This document shows positions 8,101 to 16,607 of a stretch of DNA of 64,000 nt, piece by piece. The DNA comes from an uncultured bacterium (GTDB lineage: Bacteria > Verrucomicrobiota > Lentisphaeria > Oligosphaerales > Oligosphaeraceae): contig CACYQT010000004.1 in assembly GCA_902776645.1 (NCBI GenBank), forward strand, positions 1 to 64,000. The letters are read 5' to 3'. Position 1 is the stretch's first letter. Every line of letters begins with the position of its first letter. The notes beneath the pieces are model-generated. The model was not told the origin of the DNA, did not search any database, and saw nothing but the letters and a program-made list of their open reading frames with translations. Both the position numbers and the translations under genes were made by a program.

Positions 8101-8965
8101 ACTTCTCAATGGAATAGACCGCCGTCATCGCATGGCTTTCGCCCGGCTGGATCGTGCGGGCGTCCTCCAACGCGTTGCAGGTCTCCACGCAGACCATCGT
8201 CTTGTACGCGTCCGGCGTGTAGTCGGACAGCGTCTTCGACTTCTCGATCCACGGATTCCAGCAGACGGCGGAATCGCTGCCGGCCGTCGCCACATGGATC
8301 GTGCGGCCGGCCTTCGGGTCGATGATCTGGAACGGGCCGGGGGCGTGCTTGTAGACGCCGTCGATCTCGCCCGTGATTTTGATCATGCCGTCATTGTGGC
8401 GCAAGTCGTTCGCGCCGCCGACTTTGTTGAAATAATCTTTATCTTCGAAGCCCAGAATCGTGATGGCGCTGATGTCGCTGATCAGGAAGTACGTGTGGAT
8501 GGCCTGCGAAATCGTGAACTCGCGGCTGTCCGTGTTCGTCGTCTTCAGCGTCATCGTCAGCTTGTCGGCGACAACGACTTCCAATTCCAGTTCGAAATCG
8601 TACGGCCAGAAGGCCTTCGTCTCTTCGGAGCTCTTCAGCGTCAACGTGACCGCCGTGCAGTTCGCGCATGCGCTCTTCACGCCGCCGAACTCCCACATCA
8701 TCTGGCGGGCGAAACCGTGCATCGGCTTGTCGCCGCCGTCGGGATGCTTGCCGAACCACGGCCAGCAGATCGGCGCGCCGCCACGGATCGGAACGCCTTT
8801 CACATAACGCGTCGCGGGACTGACGAAAATCATCTCGCTGTCCTTTTTCGGAATGTAGGAAACCAGATGGCCGCCCATCAGCGAAATTTCCGCCGTCGCG
8901 GCCTCGTTCACAATCTTGACCGTCGGCAGTCCGCCGCGCCCTGAAACAACTTCACATGAACCCAT
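8099..8965 (-). CDS. D-hexose-6-phosphate mutarotase-like aldose epimerase
   Basis: The 288-residue protein has the order of motifs of the YeaD-type branch of galactose mutarotases: LMGGHLVSY near 32, GGAPICWPWFG near 62-72, HGFAR (active-site His) near 83, a second His in QAIHTYF and the Glu of CVETCN near the end. Enzymes of this branch interconvert alpha and beta anomers of hexose 6-phosphates in the cytoplasm. The frame opens with a GTG at 8974, but the ATG at 8965 has GAGGTG at good spacing and is preferred. It sits between an esterase and a sugar isomerase on the same strand, in line with carbohydrate catabolism. Confidence 0.85.
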   Translation of the reverse strand: MGSCEVVSGRGGLPTVKIVNEAATAEISLMGGHLVSYIPKKDSEMIFVSPATRYVKGVPIRGGAPICWPWFGKHPDGGDKPMHGFARQMMWEFGGVKSACANCTAVTLTLKSSEETKAFWPYDFELELEVVVADKLTMTLKTTNTDSREFTISQAIHTYFLISDISAITILGFEDKDYFNKVGGANDLRHNDGMIKITGEIDGVYKHAPGPFQIIDPKAGRTIHVATAGSDSAVCWNPWIEKSKTLSDYTPDAYKTMVCVETCNALEDARTIQPGESHAMTAVYSIEK

Positions 8966-8990
8966 GATTGTCACCTCGTAATTGATTTAT

Positions 8991-10973
8991 TTAGATGTTC
9001 TTCTCGATATCCTTCAGGAAATTGTCCGAATCGACGACCAGCGCCGCGGGCTTCTTCAGAAGTTCGTACAACGACGACAGATAGCGCGCCATCGCCTTCG
9101 GCGGACGATGCAGGACAAGACGGCGCGGCGCGATCAGCGACAACGCGCCGCACATGCCGCCGACCTTCATGATCATCGGCTGGAACGACATCGTCTGCAG
9201 CCACGCCTCCGGCGTGTCCTCCACGCCGTTCAGATTCAGCACGACGGCTTTCAGCGGTTCCGCCAAGGCGGCGGCCACCGCCGCCGCGCGCGCCCCTTCG
9301 CCGATGCCGACCAGCGTGATCCGCTCGCAGCCCTGCTCCTTCAGCAGCGCAAGGCATGTCAGAATGTCCTGCACGCGCATGGAGAACAGCGACGGATTGA
9401 ACGCGAAGAACAGCGGGTCGCTTTCGTCACGCGGCGATTTGGCAGGCATTTCCGCCGTTTCGCCGCAGCCCATGATGTCGATGGCCAAAGCCTCGCAGCC
9501 GCGTTCCATCAGCAGCTGCAGCACGGCATGGCGGTCGCCGCCTTCGAAGAAATCGGCCTTTCCTTTGTCCGAAACCAGAAGGCACATGCCTTTCTTCTGC
9601 GACGGCCTGTCCGGCTTGACCCACACGGCGGGAATGACATCGCCTTCCTCACGGCGCGAAATCAGGCAGCCGTTCGCCATGCCGCCGTCGATCTTCCATT
9701 TCGCGAACGTGACGCGCATCGCGATGTCCGCCAGTTCCAAATCGTTGTTGACGATTTCGCCCAGCAGCGGGATGCGCTCCGCCTGGTATTCGGAAAACAA
9801 TTCCGCGTCAGGCAGTTGCGGCAGCGCGTCTTCGCAGACATGGGCCTTCACTTTTTCCAATGCGGGCTTCGTCGTCTCAAGCGTCGCCTGGAACGTCTTG
9901 TCCGAATGCAGAAGCATCGACAGCGGCGGCATTTGGATCTTGTCCTCCGGAATCGTCTCCCGCAACGACTGGTTCAGCAGCCAATGGGTGAACCACGGAT
10001 AGACATGCTCACGCGTATTCTGCGAATAGTTGTGCTCCGCATCCGCATGGAAACCGCCGATCGCGTCCTCCGCGTCGAACAATTTGTAAACTTGCTTCAA
10101 CGCCTCGAATTCATACGTCGGATTCAGCACCGTCCAGTCGCGCGTGACGGACGGCAGGAAGACAGGCCGCGGCGCGCAGGCGGACAGCACGTCGAACGAC
10201 GTCACGCCGTTCAGCCGCAACAACGGCCCTTCCTCGCACATGCAGCCGCCTTGATAATGCGACGACAGCATGCAGACTGGCGCCAACACTTTGATCCGCT
10301 CGTCCAACGCCGCCAGCGTCCATGTCTGCGACGCTCCGCCGGACGCTCCCGTGCAGCCGATCCGCTCCGCATCGACTTCCGGCAAATCGCACAGGAAGTC
10401 CAACGCGCGCAACGAGTTCCACGTCTGCAAACCAAACGGGCTTACACCGTACAGCGCCGATTCGCGCTGCAAATCGGCCGGCCAGCGATGGATGATCTGG
10501 TCGTTGTCGCAGTAACCGATCATGTCGTATGCGAAAACGACGAAGCCCAGCCGCGCGAACATGATGCAGCGCAGCGGGACGGAGCCGAGCTCCTCATGGT
10601 TCACGCGCCCCTGCTGCCAATGGCCGTGCGGGCACAGGATGCCCGGCGCCGTGCCTTTCAGTTTGGCCGGAAGATACAGATTGCCCGTGCAGACCAAGCC
10701 GGGCATCGTCTCGATACGGACTTTCCTGATGACGACGCCCCAGTAATTGGCATTGTCCCACACATCCGCCTTCAGTTCAGGCATTTCCGGCATCGGCGAC
10801 AGGCCGGCCGCCAACGCCAGCTGGCTCCGCGTGAAGTCGCGTTGCTCCTCCCATTCCTCCATCGTGTCCGGCGGCGTCGCGCGCCATGCGAACTCGTTGT
10901 GGCGGACGGTCAGCAGCCGCTGGTCCATCCAGTAAGACTGTTTCGGCAGTATGTTAGGAATCTTCTTGTCCAT
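8991..10973 (-). CDS. Tandem alpha/beta-hydrolase (acetylxylan-esterase-like), second domain degenerate
   Basis: The 660-residue protein has two alpha/beta-hydrolase halves. The first (about 75-355) carries ILCPHGHW as oxyanion segment, GASGGA with the presumed nucleophile Ser-211, and a late His in the HADAEHNYS region, like carbohydrate acetyl esterases. The second half (about 445-655) repeats the fold, but its nucleophile elbow reads GIGEG with no Ser, so it is probably inactive or structural. No signal peptide is visible, so it may deacetylate imported oligosaccharides in the cytosol. Its start lies 17 nt upstream of the mutarotase region on the opposite side of a short gap, with AGAGAG before the ATG. 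Confidence 0.75.
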   Translation of the reverse strand: MDKKIPNILPKQSYWMDQRLLTVRHNEFAWRATPPDTMEEWEEQRDFTRSQLALAAGLSPMPEMPELKADVWDNANYWGVVIRKVRIETMPGLVCTGNLYLPAKLKGTAPGILCPHGHWQQGRVNHEELGSVPLRCIMFARLGFVVFAYDMIGYCDNDQIIHRWPADLQRESALYGVSPFGLQTWNSLRALDFLCDLPEVDAERIGCTGASGGASQTWTLAALDERIKVLAPVCMLSSHYQGGCMCEEGPLLRLNGVTSFDVLSACAPRPVFLPSVTRDWTVLNPTYEFEALKQVYKLFDAEDAIGGFHADAEHNYSQNTREHVYPWFTHWLLNQSLRETIPEDKIQMPPLSMLLHSDKTFQATLETTKPALEKVKAHVCEDALPQLPDAELFSEYQAERIPLLGEIVNNDLELADIAMRVTFAKWKIDGGMANGCLISRREEGDVIPAVWVKPDRPSQKKGMCLLVSDKGKADFFEGGDRHAVLQLLMERGCEALAIDIMGCGETAEMPAKSPRDESDPLFFAFNPSLFSMRVQDILTCLALLKEQGCERITLVGIGEGARAAAVAAALAEPLKAVVLNLNGVEDTPEAWLQTMSFQPMIMKVGGMCGALSLIAPRRLVLHRPPKAMARYLSSLYELLKKPAALVVDSDNFLKDIEKNI

Positions 10974-10997
10974 GTCAAACTCTCTTTGGTGATTCCG

Positions 10998-11615
10998 TTA
11001 CTTCGCGGCGAATTCCGTGATGATGCTCTTGACCGTCTCGTATTCCGTCGCCACGGGGAACTGCGGGAATTCGCGTTTCACATTTTCGGACGGACGGAAC
11101 AGGATGCCCACGCCCGCTTCGCCGAGCATCGACGTGTCGTTGTAGGAGTCGCCCATCGCCACGACGTCGAAATTCAGCTGCTTGAAAGCGAGCACCGCAT
11201 GGCGCTTGCCGTCCAGAATGCGCATCTTGTAGTCGATGACATTGTTCTCCGCGTCCGTCACGAGCGAATTGCAATAGAGCGTGGGCCAGCCGAGCTTGCG
11301 CATGAACGGCGATGCGAATTCGTAGAACGTGTCGGAAAGGATCACGGCCTGGTAGCGTTCGCGCAGCCACGCCATGTACTCCACGGCGCCCGGCAGCGGC
11401 TCCATCGTGTCGATGACCGCCTGGATGTCACGCAGTTTCAAGTTGTTCTGTTTCAAGATCTCCAGACGGCGCTTCATCAGCACGTCGTAGTTGGAGATGT
11501 CGCGCGTCGTCAGGCGCAGTTCGGGGATGCCCGTCTTCTCGGCAAATGAAATCCACACTTCCGGAACCAGAACGCCTTCCAGATCCATCGCCACAATAAT
11601 CGGTCTTTTCGCCAT
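10998..11615 (-). CDS. thrH: ThrH-type phosphoserine phosphatase / homoserine phosphotransferase
   Basis: A 205-residue HAD-superfamily enzyme. Motif I is DLEGVLVPE (nucleophile Asp-11, with Glu where most HADs have the second Asp, as typical for ThrH), motif II is LSDTFYEF near 93, and motif III/IV is the Lys/MGDSYNDT region near 153-160. ThrH dephosphorylates phosphoserine and can pass the phosphate to homoserine, linking serine and threonine synthesis. Length fits the family. The gene lies 25 nt before the esterase gene in the same direction. Assignment over plain SerB rests on the DLEG motif. Confidence 0.85.
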   Translation of the reverse strand: MAKRPIIVAMDLEGVLVPEVWISFAEKTGIPELRLTTRDISNYDVLMKRRLEILKQNNLKLRDIQAVIDTMEPLPGAVEYMAWLRERYQAVILSDTFYEFASPFMRKLGWPTLYCNSLVTDAENNVIDYKMRILDGKRHAVLAFKQLNFDVVAMGDSYNDTSMLGEAGVGILFRPSENVKREFPQFPVATEYETVKSIITEFAAK

Positions 11616-11687
11616 CGTACACTTCGTTCTTTTCTAGATTTTGTATTTTCACGGCGACGACGGAAACACCGGCGCCGCCCATAGTCG

Positions 11688-13535
11688 TCAATAGTTGATC
11701 ATGATGCCGTAGTCGTTCGCCAGATGGCGGCACTCGCGGTCCAACGCCTGACGGCGTTTCGGATCCGTGCAAAGCGTGATCTCCGCACGCGTATGCATGA
11801 TCTTCTGCGCCGCCCAATGCTGCTTCATCAGCTCGGGACCTTCGCCGCATTCATCGTAGCGGCGGCGGAACACAAGGTCGCGATGCTGGTTCTTCGCGTC
11901 GTAGCCGGAAAGCGTCAGCACCAGTTCCGTGTCGTCCGGATCGAAACGGCCGTAGATCGACAGCGTCTCATGGCGGTACAGATGGGGCAGATGGCGCGGA
12001 TAGATGTTCTTGCTCACCTTGCCCTCCGCCAGATAGCGCATGTCACGCACGATCAAGTTCGAATAGCTGCTGATGTAGTTCACCAGATGGGAGCGGAAAT
12101 CCTTCAGATCGTCGACATGGTAGTTGTGGCCGCGATTCAGATAGCCCATGAAATCCAGCAGCGCGCGATTCGCGTTTTTGCCCGCGCTGAACGGATAAAT
12201 CGATACATTTCCGGGATTTACGCCGACCATTGCCCGCTGGAACTCGTCCGTCTCATGGTTGTGGATCGTGCGGTCGCCCATCTGGTGGATGTCGATGGTG
12301 GACTGGCCGTCCGTCAGGACGAAGATGTTCATCGGGCGGTCCAGATTGCCGTTGCCCTTCCGGACGAAGGGCCCGATGCCGCCGAACACGTCCGTCTGGC
12401 CGCCGCGGACCAGCCGCTGGATGTACAGCGACGCCGTCTCGCGGTTCTGCTCCGTCGCCGCGACGAGATTCGGATACAACGCCTGCGCTTTGCTCGTGAA
12501 GGAGACCACGTTGAAGCGGTCGTTCGGATTCAAGTAGCTCAACGATTCAATCGCGCCGGCCTTGAACTGCGAGAGCTTCGTCGGCGAGATACTGGCGGAA
12601 TGGTCGATAATGAGCAACGTGTCCTTCGGGATGTCCCCCATGCTGTCGCTCAGCTCGTTCGCCTTGATGGACACTTTGAAATAGCCCTGCCCCTTGCGGT
12701 CGCGGTAGACCTTCACATCGACGTTCACGAATTCGTCCAGCGCGACGACTTTCGGGAGGATGGCCGTGTCGTCCGTCAGCTTGCCGAGCGTGTCTGAAAG
12801 CGCGGGGAGCGAACCGGCGGTGGGCAGCGGCGTCAATCCGTTCAACGGGTCCATGTCCGGCGTCATCGGCACGTCAAGGCCTGCGCCTTTTCCCAACCCT
12901 TTGGGAATTCCGAACTTGGGACGTGCGCCGAGATTCAGCCCCGTGCTGTATGTCACCCCCGTGTCCGCCGTCAGTTCGCCATGCGGCAGGAGGCTCGGCA
13001 CGTTCGTGTTCGGGACATCGACGCGTTCCATCTGCGGGACCGTCGTCCGCTGGATGGCCTGCCGTTCCAACGGCAGCTCGTCCATTTTGATTTCCACGAC
13101 CTTCGGCCGCGGCGCCGTCGCAATCACCTTGGCGGGAAGCGTCTGCGGCAGTTTCGGCTGGAGCATCGCACGTTCGATCTTCACGCCTTCAAAACGCAGT
13201 TCGGGAGCCGGCGGCGGCTTCACAAGATCTTCATTGCGAAACACATCCCGCATCACCCGTGTCGCCTCGTCCGTCAAATCCTGCAACGTCCCCTCGGCGG
13301 CCTCCTCCCGCAGAATCTCCTTGATTTCCTCCTGCTCGGACTCGCGCTTCGTCAATTCCTCCAGCGTGAACTCCTGGACTTTCACGTTGACGGGAAGGAT
13401 GTCCCGCCTATGGGGCGGCGACACCATGGACGCGGGCGCCGGAAACGACATTCGCTCCAGACAGATCAGCAACGACACATGCAAGATCAGCGACAGCAGC
13501 ACTGAGACCAATATGTAGAACGGTAGGTTTTTCAT
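11688..13535 (-). CDS. Membrane-anchored von Willebrand factor A domain protein
   Basis: The 615-residue protein starts with one transmembrane helix (about 5-26) followed by a long Pro-rich periplasmic linker (about 30-265) that resembles the TonB-like spacer of some VWA proteins. The VWA domain (about 300-480) has the MIDAS motif DHSAS at 311-315, the Thr in GGQTDVFGG and LTDGQS. A C-terminal part (about 480-615) ends in a helical, Arg-rich tail. Such proteins bind partners via a metal ion and often work with envelope stress or transport systems. No MoxR-type ATPase or other VWA partner is adjacent, so its target is unknown. Confidence 0.75.
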   Translation of the reverse strand: MKNLPFYILVSVLLSLILHVSLLICLERMSFPAPASMVSPPHRRDILPVNVKVQEFTLEELTKRESEQEEIKEILREEAAEGTLQDLTDEATRVMRDVFRNEDLVKPPPAPELRFEGVKIERAMLQPKLPQTLPAKVIATAPRPKVVEIKMDELPLERQAIQRTTVPQMERVDVPNTNVPSLLPHGELTADTGVTYSTGLNLGARPKFGIPKGLGKGAGLDVPMTPDMDPLNGLTPLPTAGSLPALSDTLGKLTDDTAILPKVVALDEFVNVDVKVYRDRKGQGYFKVSIKANELSDSMGDIPKDTLLIIDHSASISPTKLSQFKAGAIESLSYLNPNDRFNVVSFTSKAQALYPNLVAATEQNRETASLYIQRLVRGGQTDVFGGIGPFVRKGNGNLDRPMNIFVLTDGQSTIDIHQMGDRTIHNHETDEFQRAMVGVNPGNVSIYPFSAGKNANRALLDFMGYLNRGHNYHVDDLKDFRSHLVNYISSYSNLIVRDMRYLAEGKVSKNIYPRHLPHLYRHETLSIYGRFDPDDTELVLTLSGYDAKNQHRDLVFRRRYDECGEGPELMKQHWAAQKIMHTRAEITLCTDPKRRQALDRECRHLANDYGIMINY

Positions 13536-13693
13536 CGTGTTTATTTATTGAAAAAAGTCATCTCGCTTTTTCTATAATGTAATACCATTTTTCAACCTTT
13601 ACAGTATATTATTAGGCATGGTAGGAAGGATTTTTCCGAAATATTCCCATAAAAACACCAAAAAACGCAAAACAAAGAGGAGAGAATTGCATC

Positions 13694-15304
13694 ATGTCCA
13701 AATCCAAGTCATTGTCGTCCAAGGTACTAGTCAACATGGTCAGCATTTTCGCGAGCCGTGTCTTCGGACTGGCCCGCGATATCGCCTGTTCGTCGTACTG
13801 GGGCGCCACGGAAGGGCCGCAGGCGGCCTTCAACACAGCCTTCGCCATACCGAACATGCTCCGCATGCTGTTCGGCGAAGGCGCCTTCAACGCGGCTTTC
13901 GTACCGATGATCGCAGGGAAGCTGAAGGAGGGGAAGAAAGCGGAGGCGGAGGATCTCGCCTCCAAGACCATTTCGCTGCAGGCTCTCATTCTGGCCGCCA
14001 TCGTCATCCTCGGCGCGGCCGTCTCCGCCATCGTCTCCATGAATCTTCCAGAGATGGGACCAGACAACCAGCATGTCTCATTGACATTCCGCATCCTTCC
14101 GCTGCTGTTGCCGTACGCTATCTTCATCTGCCTGGCAGGTTCCTTCGGAGCCATCCTCAACTGCCTTGGCAGATTTGCGGCGCCATCCCTCAACCCTGTG
14201 CTGTTCAACGCCATCCAGATCACATCCATCGTCATTCTCTATTTTTCCAACTCCACGCGGCAGGATTTCGCCTCCCTGTTGTTCTTCTGCATCATGGTCT
14301 TCGTCGCGGGCATCGTCCAGATGGCCCTCCTGTTTTTCATCTGCCGCCGCAATGGCTTCAACATCCGCTTCGAGCCGTTGTGGCGCACCGTCGACGGACA
14401 GCGCGTCATGCTCTGGCAGGACGCGGAGGTCAAGACGCTCTGCGGACGAATCCTGCCCGGTCTCATCGGCGCGGGTGCCTTCCAGCTGAACGCGTTCGTA
14501 GACAAGGCCATCGCCGTCTATATCGGCGCGTTCGCCGTCGGCTCCCTCGTCTATTGCCAGCATCTGGTCTATCTGCCCATCGGCATCTTCGGCGTCGCCA
14601 TCGGCATGGTCTGCCTGCCGAAAATGTCCAACGCGAAAGAAGACGAAATGGCGGACTGCCTGGACTACGCCCTGCGGCAGGTCTTGTTTATGACACTGCC
14701 CTGCATGGCGCTTCTGGCCGTCCTTTCGGAAGAGGCCATCATCGTTCTCTATCAACGGGATGCATTCAACGAAGACGCCGTCAGGGAAACCCTCTGGGCC
14801 ATGCGTTTCCTCCTGCCCGGCCTCCCCGCCTTCTGCTGCGCGAAGGTCGCCGTCACGACGCATCACGGCCGGAAGGACACCAAGACGCCCGTCAAAGTAT
14901 CCATGTGGTGCATCCTTCTCAATCTCATCCTGAACCTGTCGTTGTTCCCGTTCCTCCGCCAAGGCGGCCTCGCGCTCGCAACTGCCGTCTGCTCATGGAT
15001 CAACGTCCTGACGCTTCTCGCCATAGACACACGCAAGCTGCCCAACTGGAACTGGCGGAAAACGCTTCTCGGCGCCATCCGCCTCGCGATCTTCGCCGCT
15101 CTGGCGGCGGCGGCCGCCGCCGCAACGGTCCGCTGGCTCATGCCGCAGCTCTCCAGTCTCCGCCATTTCCTGCGTTATTTGACCGTCCTTTTTGCTTCCG
15201 GTTGCGTCGGCGGCGCCGTTTATCTGCTCGTTTGCGGAATTTTCCGCTCCCCCGAACTGGTTGAACTGCTTTCGCCGCTCCTCCGCCGCGTCAAGAAGGC
15301 ATGA
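13694..15304 (+). CDS. murJ: Lipid II flippase MurJ
   Basis: The 536-residue polytopic membrane protein matches MviN/MurJ: it starts with SKVLVNMVSIFASRVFGLARDI and shows the GEGAFNAAFVPM motif near 56-67, the family's best signature. About 13-14 hydrophobic helices follow. MurJ flips the lipid-linked peptidoglycan precursor across the inner membrane. A GAGGAGAG ribosome site lies about 11 nt before the ATG; the start agrees with the family. A TATAAT-like box at 13571 may belong to its promoter, though spacing to a TTGAAA box is long. The rfaE-like kinase follows 37 nt downstream. Confidence 0.95.
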   Translation: MSKSKSLSSKVLVNMVSIFASRVFGLARDIACSSYWGATEGPQAAFNTAFAIPNMLRMLFGEGAFNAAFVPMIAGKLKEGKKAEAEDLASKTISLQALILAAIVILGAAVSAIVSMNLPEMGPDNQHVSLTFRILPLLLPYAIFICLAGSFGAILNCLGRFAAPSLNPVLFNAIQITSIVILYFSNSTRQDFASLLFFCIMVFVAGIVQMALLFFICRRNGFNIRFEPLWRTVDGQRVMLWQDAEVKTLCGRILPGLIGAGAFQLNAFVDKAIAVYIGAFAVGSLVYCQHLVYLPIGIFGVAIGMVCLPKMSNAKEDEMADCLDYALRQVLFMTLPCMALLAVLSEEAIIVLYQRDAFNEDAVRETLWAMRFLLPGLPAFCCAKVAVTTHHGRKDTKTPVKVSMWCILLNLILNLSLFPFLRQGGLALATAVCSWINVLTLLAIDTRKLPNWNWRKTLLGAIRLAIFAALAAAAAAATVRWLMPQLSSLRHFLRYLTVLFASGCVGGAVYLLVCGIFRSPELVELLSPLLRRVKKA

Positions 15305-15341
15305 TTCGCCGTTATTCCATCTATTTCGTCCGGAACCATTT

Positions 15342-16319
15342 ATGAAAGACATCCTGCAAAAGATCCAATCCGTGAAAGCCGCCGTCATCGGCGATTTCTG
15401 TCTCGACGTATATTGGGTTGCGGACATGACGAGAAGCGAACTCTCCCGCGAGACGCCGCATTTTCCGCTGCCGATCGTGGAGGAACGGATGAGCCCCGGC
15501 GGGGCGGGAAACGTCGTCTGCAACCTCTGCGCACTTCGCCCCGCCGACGTCCGCTGCATCGGCGATTTCGGAAAGGACTGGCGTGGCGACGTCCTCTCCC
15601 GCCTGTTGCAGGAAGCGGAAGCCAAGACGGAGGGCGTGTTCTTCAGCGACCGGCGGAAAACGAACACCTACATCAAACCGCTCCGACACGGCATCAGCGA
15701 TGTCGTCTATGAGGATCCGCGGCTCGATTTCACGAATTACGAGAATCTTACAGAAGAGGCGGAACAATTCCTGCTCCGCCAGCTGGACGCCGTCGCGGCG
15801 GATATCGACGTCCTCTGCGTCTGCGACCAGATGCCGCACGGCTGCGTCACCCCCGCCGTCCGACGGAAGATCATGGAACTCGGCCGCGCGGGCCTGACGG
15901 TCGTCGTCGACAGCCGCGACCGCATCGGCCTTTACGAAGATGTCATCGTCAAGCCGAACGACATCGAAGCATGCCGCGCCCTCAACGTCGATCATGTGAC
16001 GACGCCTGACGAACTGCTGCCGCTCGTCCGCCAATTGGCAACCAAAACGCGCCGCCCCGCCGTCATCACGGCGGGCGAGGCGGGATGCGTTGTATCATCG
16101 GATGGAGTTGAAGCAGAACATGTTCCGGCTGTAAAAGTCACTGGCGAAACGGATATCTGCGGCGCAGGCGACACATTCCTTTCCGCCTTCGCCTGCGCCA
16201 CCGCCGCAGGCGTCCCGCTGGAGAAAGCCGCCGCATTCGCCTGCAAGGCGTCCTCCATCGTCGTCAAAAAACTCAAGACGACGGGCACCGCCTCGCCGGA
16301 AGAGCTTCTAGGATTCTAG
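15342..16319 (+). CDS. PfkB-family carbohydrate kinase, RfaE1/HldA-like
   Basis: The 325-residue protein is a ribokinase-fold enzyme: AVIGDFCLDVYWVADM at the start, PGGAGNVVCNL near 50-60, the Lys/Asn in VKPNDIEA and the catalytic CGAGDTFLSAF anion-hole motif near residue 270. Arrangement and length resemble the kinase domain of heptose-7-phosphate kinase (RfaE), which feeds ADP-heptose for LPS. However, the lid region (SRETPHFPLPIVEE) differs from classical RfaE, so another sugar phosphate is possible. I use the ATG at 15342; the frame is open further upstream within murJ. The last codons (LLGF stop) already form part of a tandem repeat. Confidence 0.75.
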   Translation: MKDILQKIQSVKAAVIGDFCLDVYWVADMTRSELSRETPHFPLPIVEERMSPGGAGNVVCNLCALRPADVRCIGDFGKDWRGDVLSRLLQEAEAKTEGVFFSDRRKTNTYIKPLRHGISDVVYEDPRLDFTNYENLTEEAEQFLLRQLDAVAADIDVLCVCDQMPHGCVTPAVRRKIMELGRAGLTVVVDSRDRIGLYEDVIVKPNDIEACRALNVDHVTTPDELLPLVRQLATKTRRPAVITAGEAGCVVSSDGVEAEHVPAVKVTGETDICGAGDTFLSAFACATAAGVPLEKAAAFACKASSIVVKKLKTTGTASPEELLGF

Positions 16320-16398
16320 GATTCTAGGATTCTAGACTTCTAGGATTCTAGGATTCTAGACTTCTAGGATTCTAGAGCCGCTGGAGCTTCTAGTATTA
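16306..16398. repeat. 9-10-bp tandem array over the kinase stop codon
   Basis: Units of ATTCTAGG / ACTTCTAGG repeat about seven times from inside the last codons of the kinase (16306) to 16372, with a decayed copy near 16390. The kinase TAG stop is itself a repeat unit. No hairpin or T-run typical of a terminator is visible. Confidence 0.75.
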
Positions 16399-16399
16399 T

Positions 16400-16588
16400 T
16401 CATATCCCAAATTCCCGTGCAAGCTCTACATCAACTTCATCTGCGGAGTAAAGCTTGCCATCTCTCATTGAATCAATTCCCTTTGTAAGCTCTTTATCCA
16501 ATTGCTTTCTAGGCATTTGCCCAATGGCTACCGGCTTCTTAAACTTTGATTTACTGTGGGCATGTAAAGTAGTTGTATTTACTTTCAT
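16400..16588 (-). CDS. Orphan antitoxin-like small protein
   Basis: A 62-residue basic-then-acidic protein. The C-terminal YSADEVDVELAREFGI resembles the toxin-binding end of RelB/Phd-type antitoxins common in gut bacteria, in which the N-terminal half would bind DNA. AAGG lies before the ATG. No toxin is found on either side: downstream is the tandem array and the convergent kinase gene, upstream is aroC only 19 nt away. Base composition is more AT-rich than its neighbours. It may be a solitary remnant of a toxin-antitoxin pair, or a regulator acting on a toxin elsewhere. Confidence 0.55.
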   Translation of the reverse strand: MKVNTTTLHAHSKSKFKKPVAIGQMPRKQLDKELTKGIDSMRDGKLYSADEVDVELAREFGI

Positions 16589-16607
16589 ATCTTTTCTGCC
16601 TTACTAC

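Noticed and set aside
8982-11549. Long plus-strand open frame opposite the esterase and ThrH genes
   Set aside because: It is Arg/His/Gln-rich antisense of GC-rich codons and lacks any domain, whereas the minus-strand genes have clear motifs and ribosome sites.
13545-13577. murJ promoter TTGAAA / TATAAT
   Set aside because: The spacer is about 19 bp, so I mention it only in the murJ entry and do not call it.
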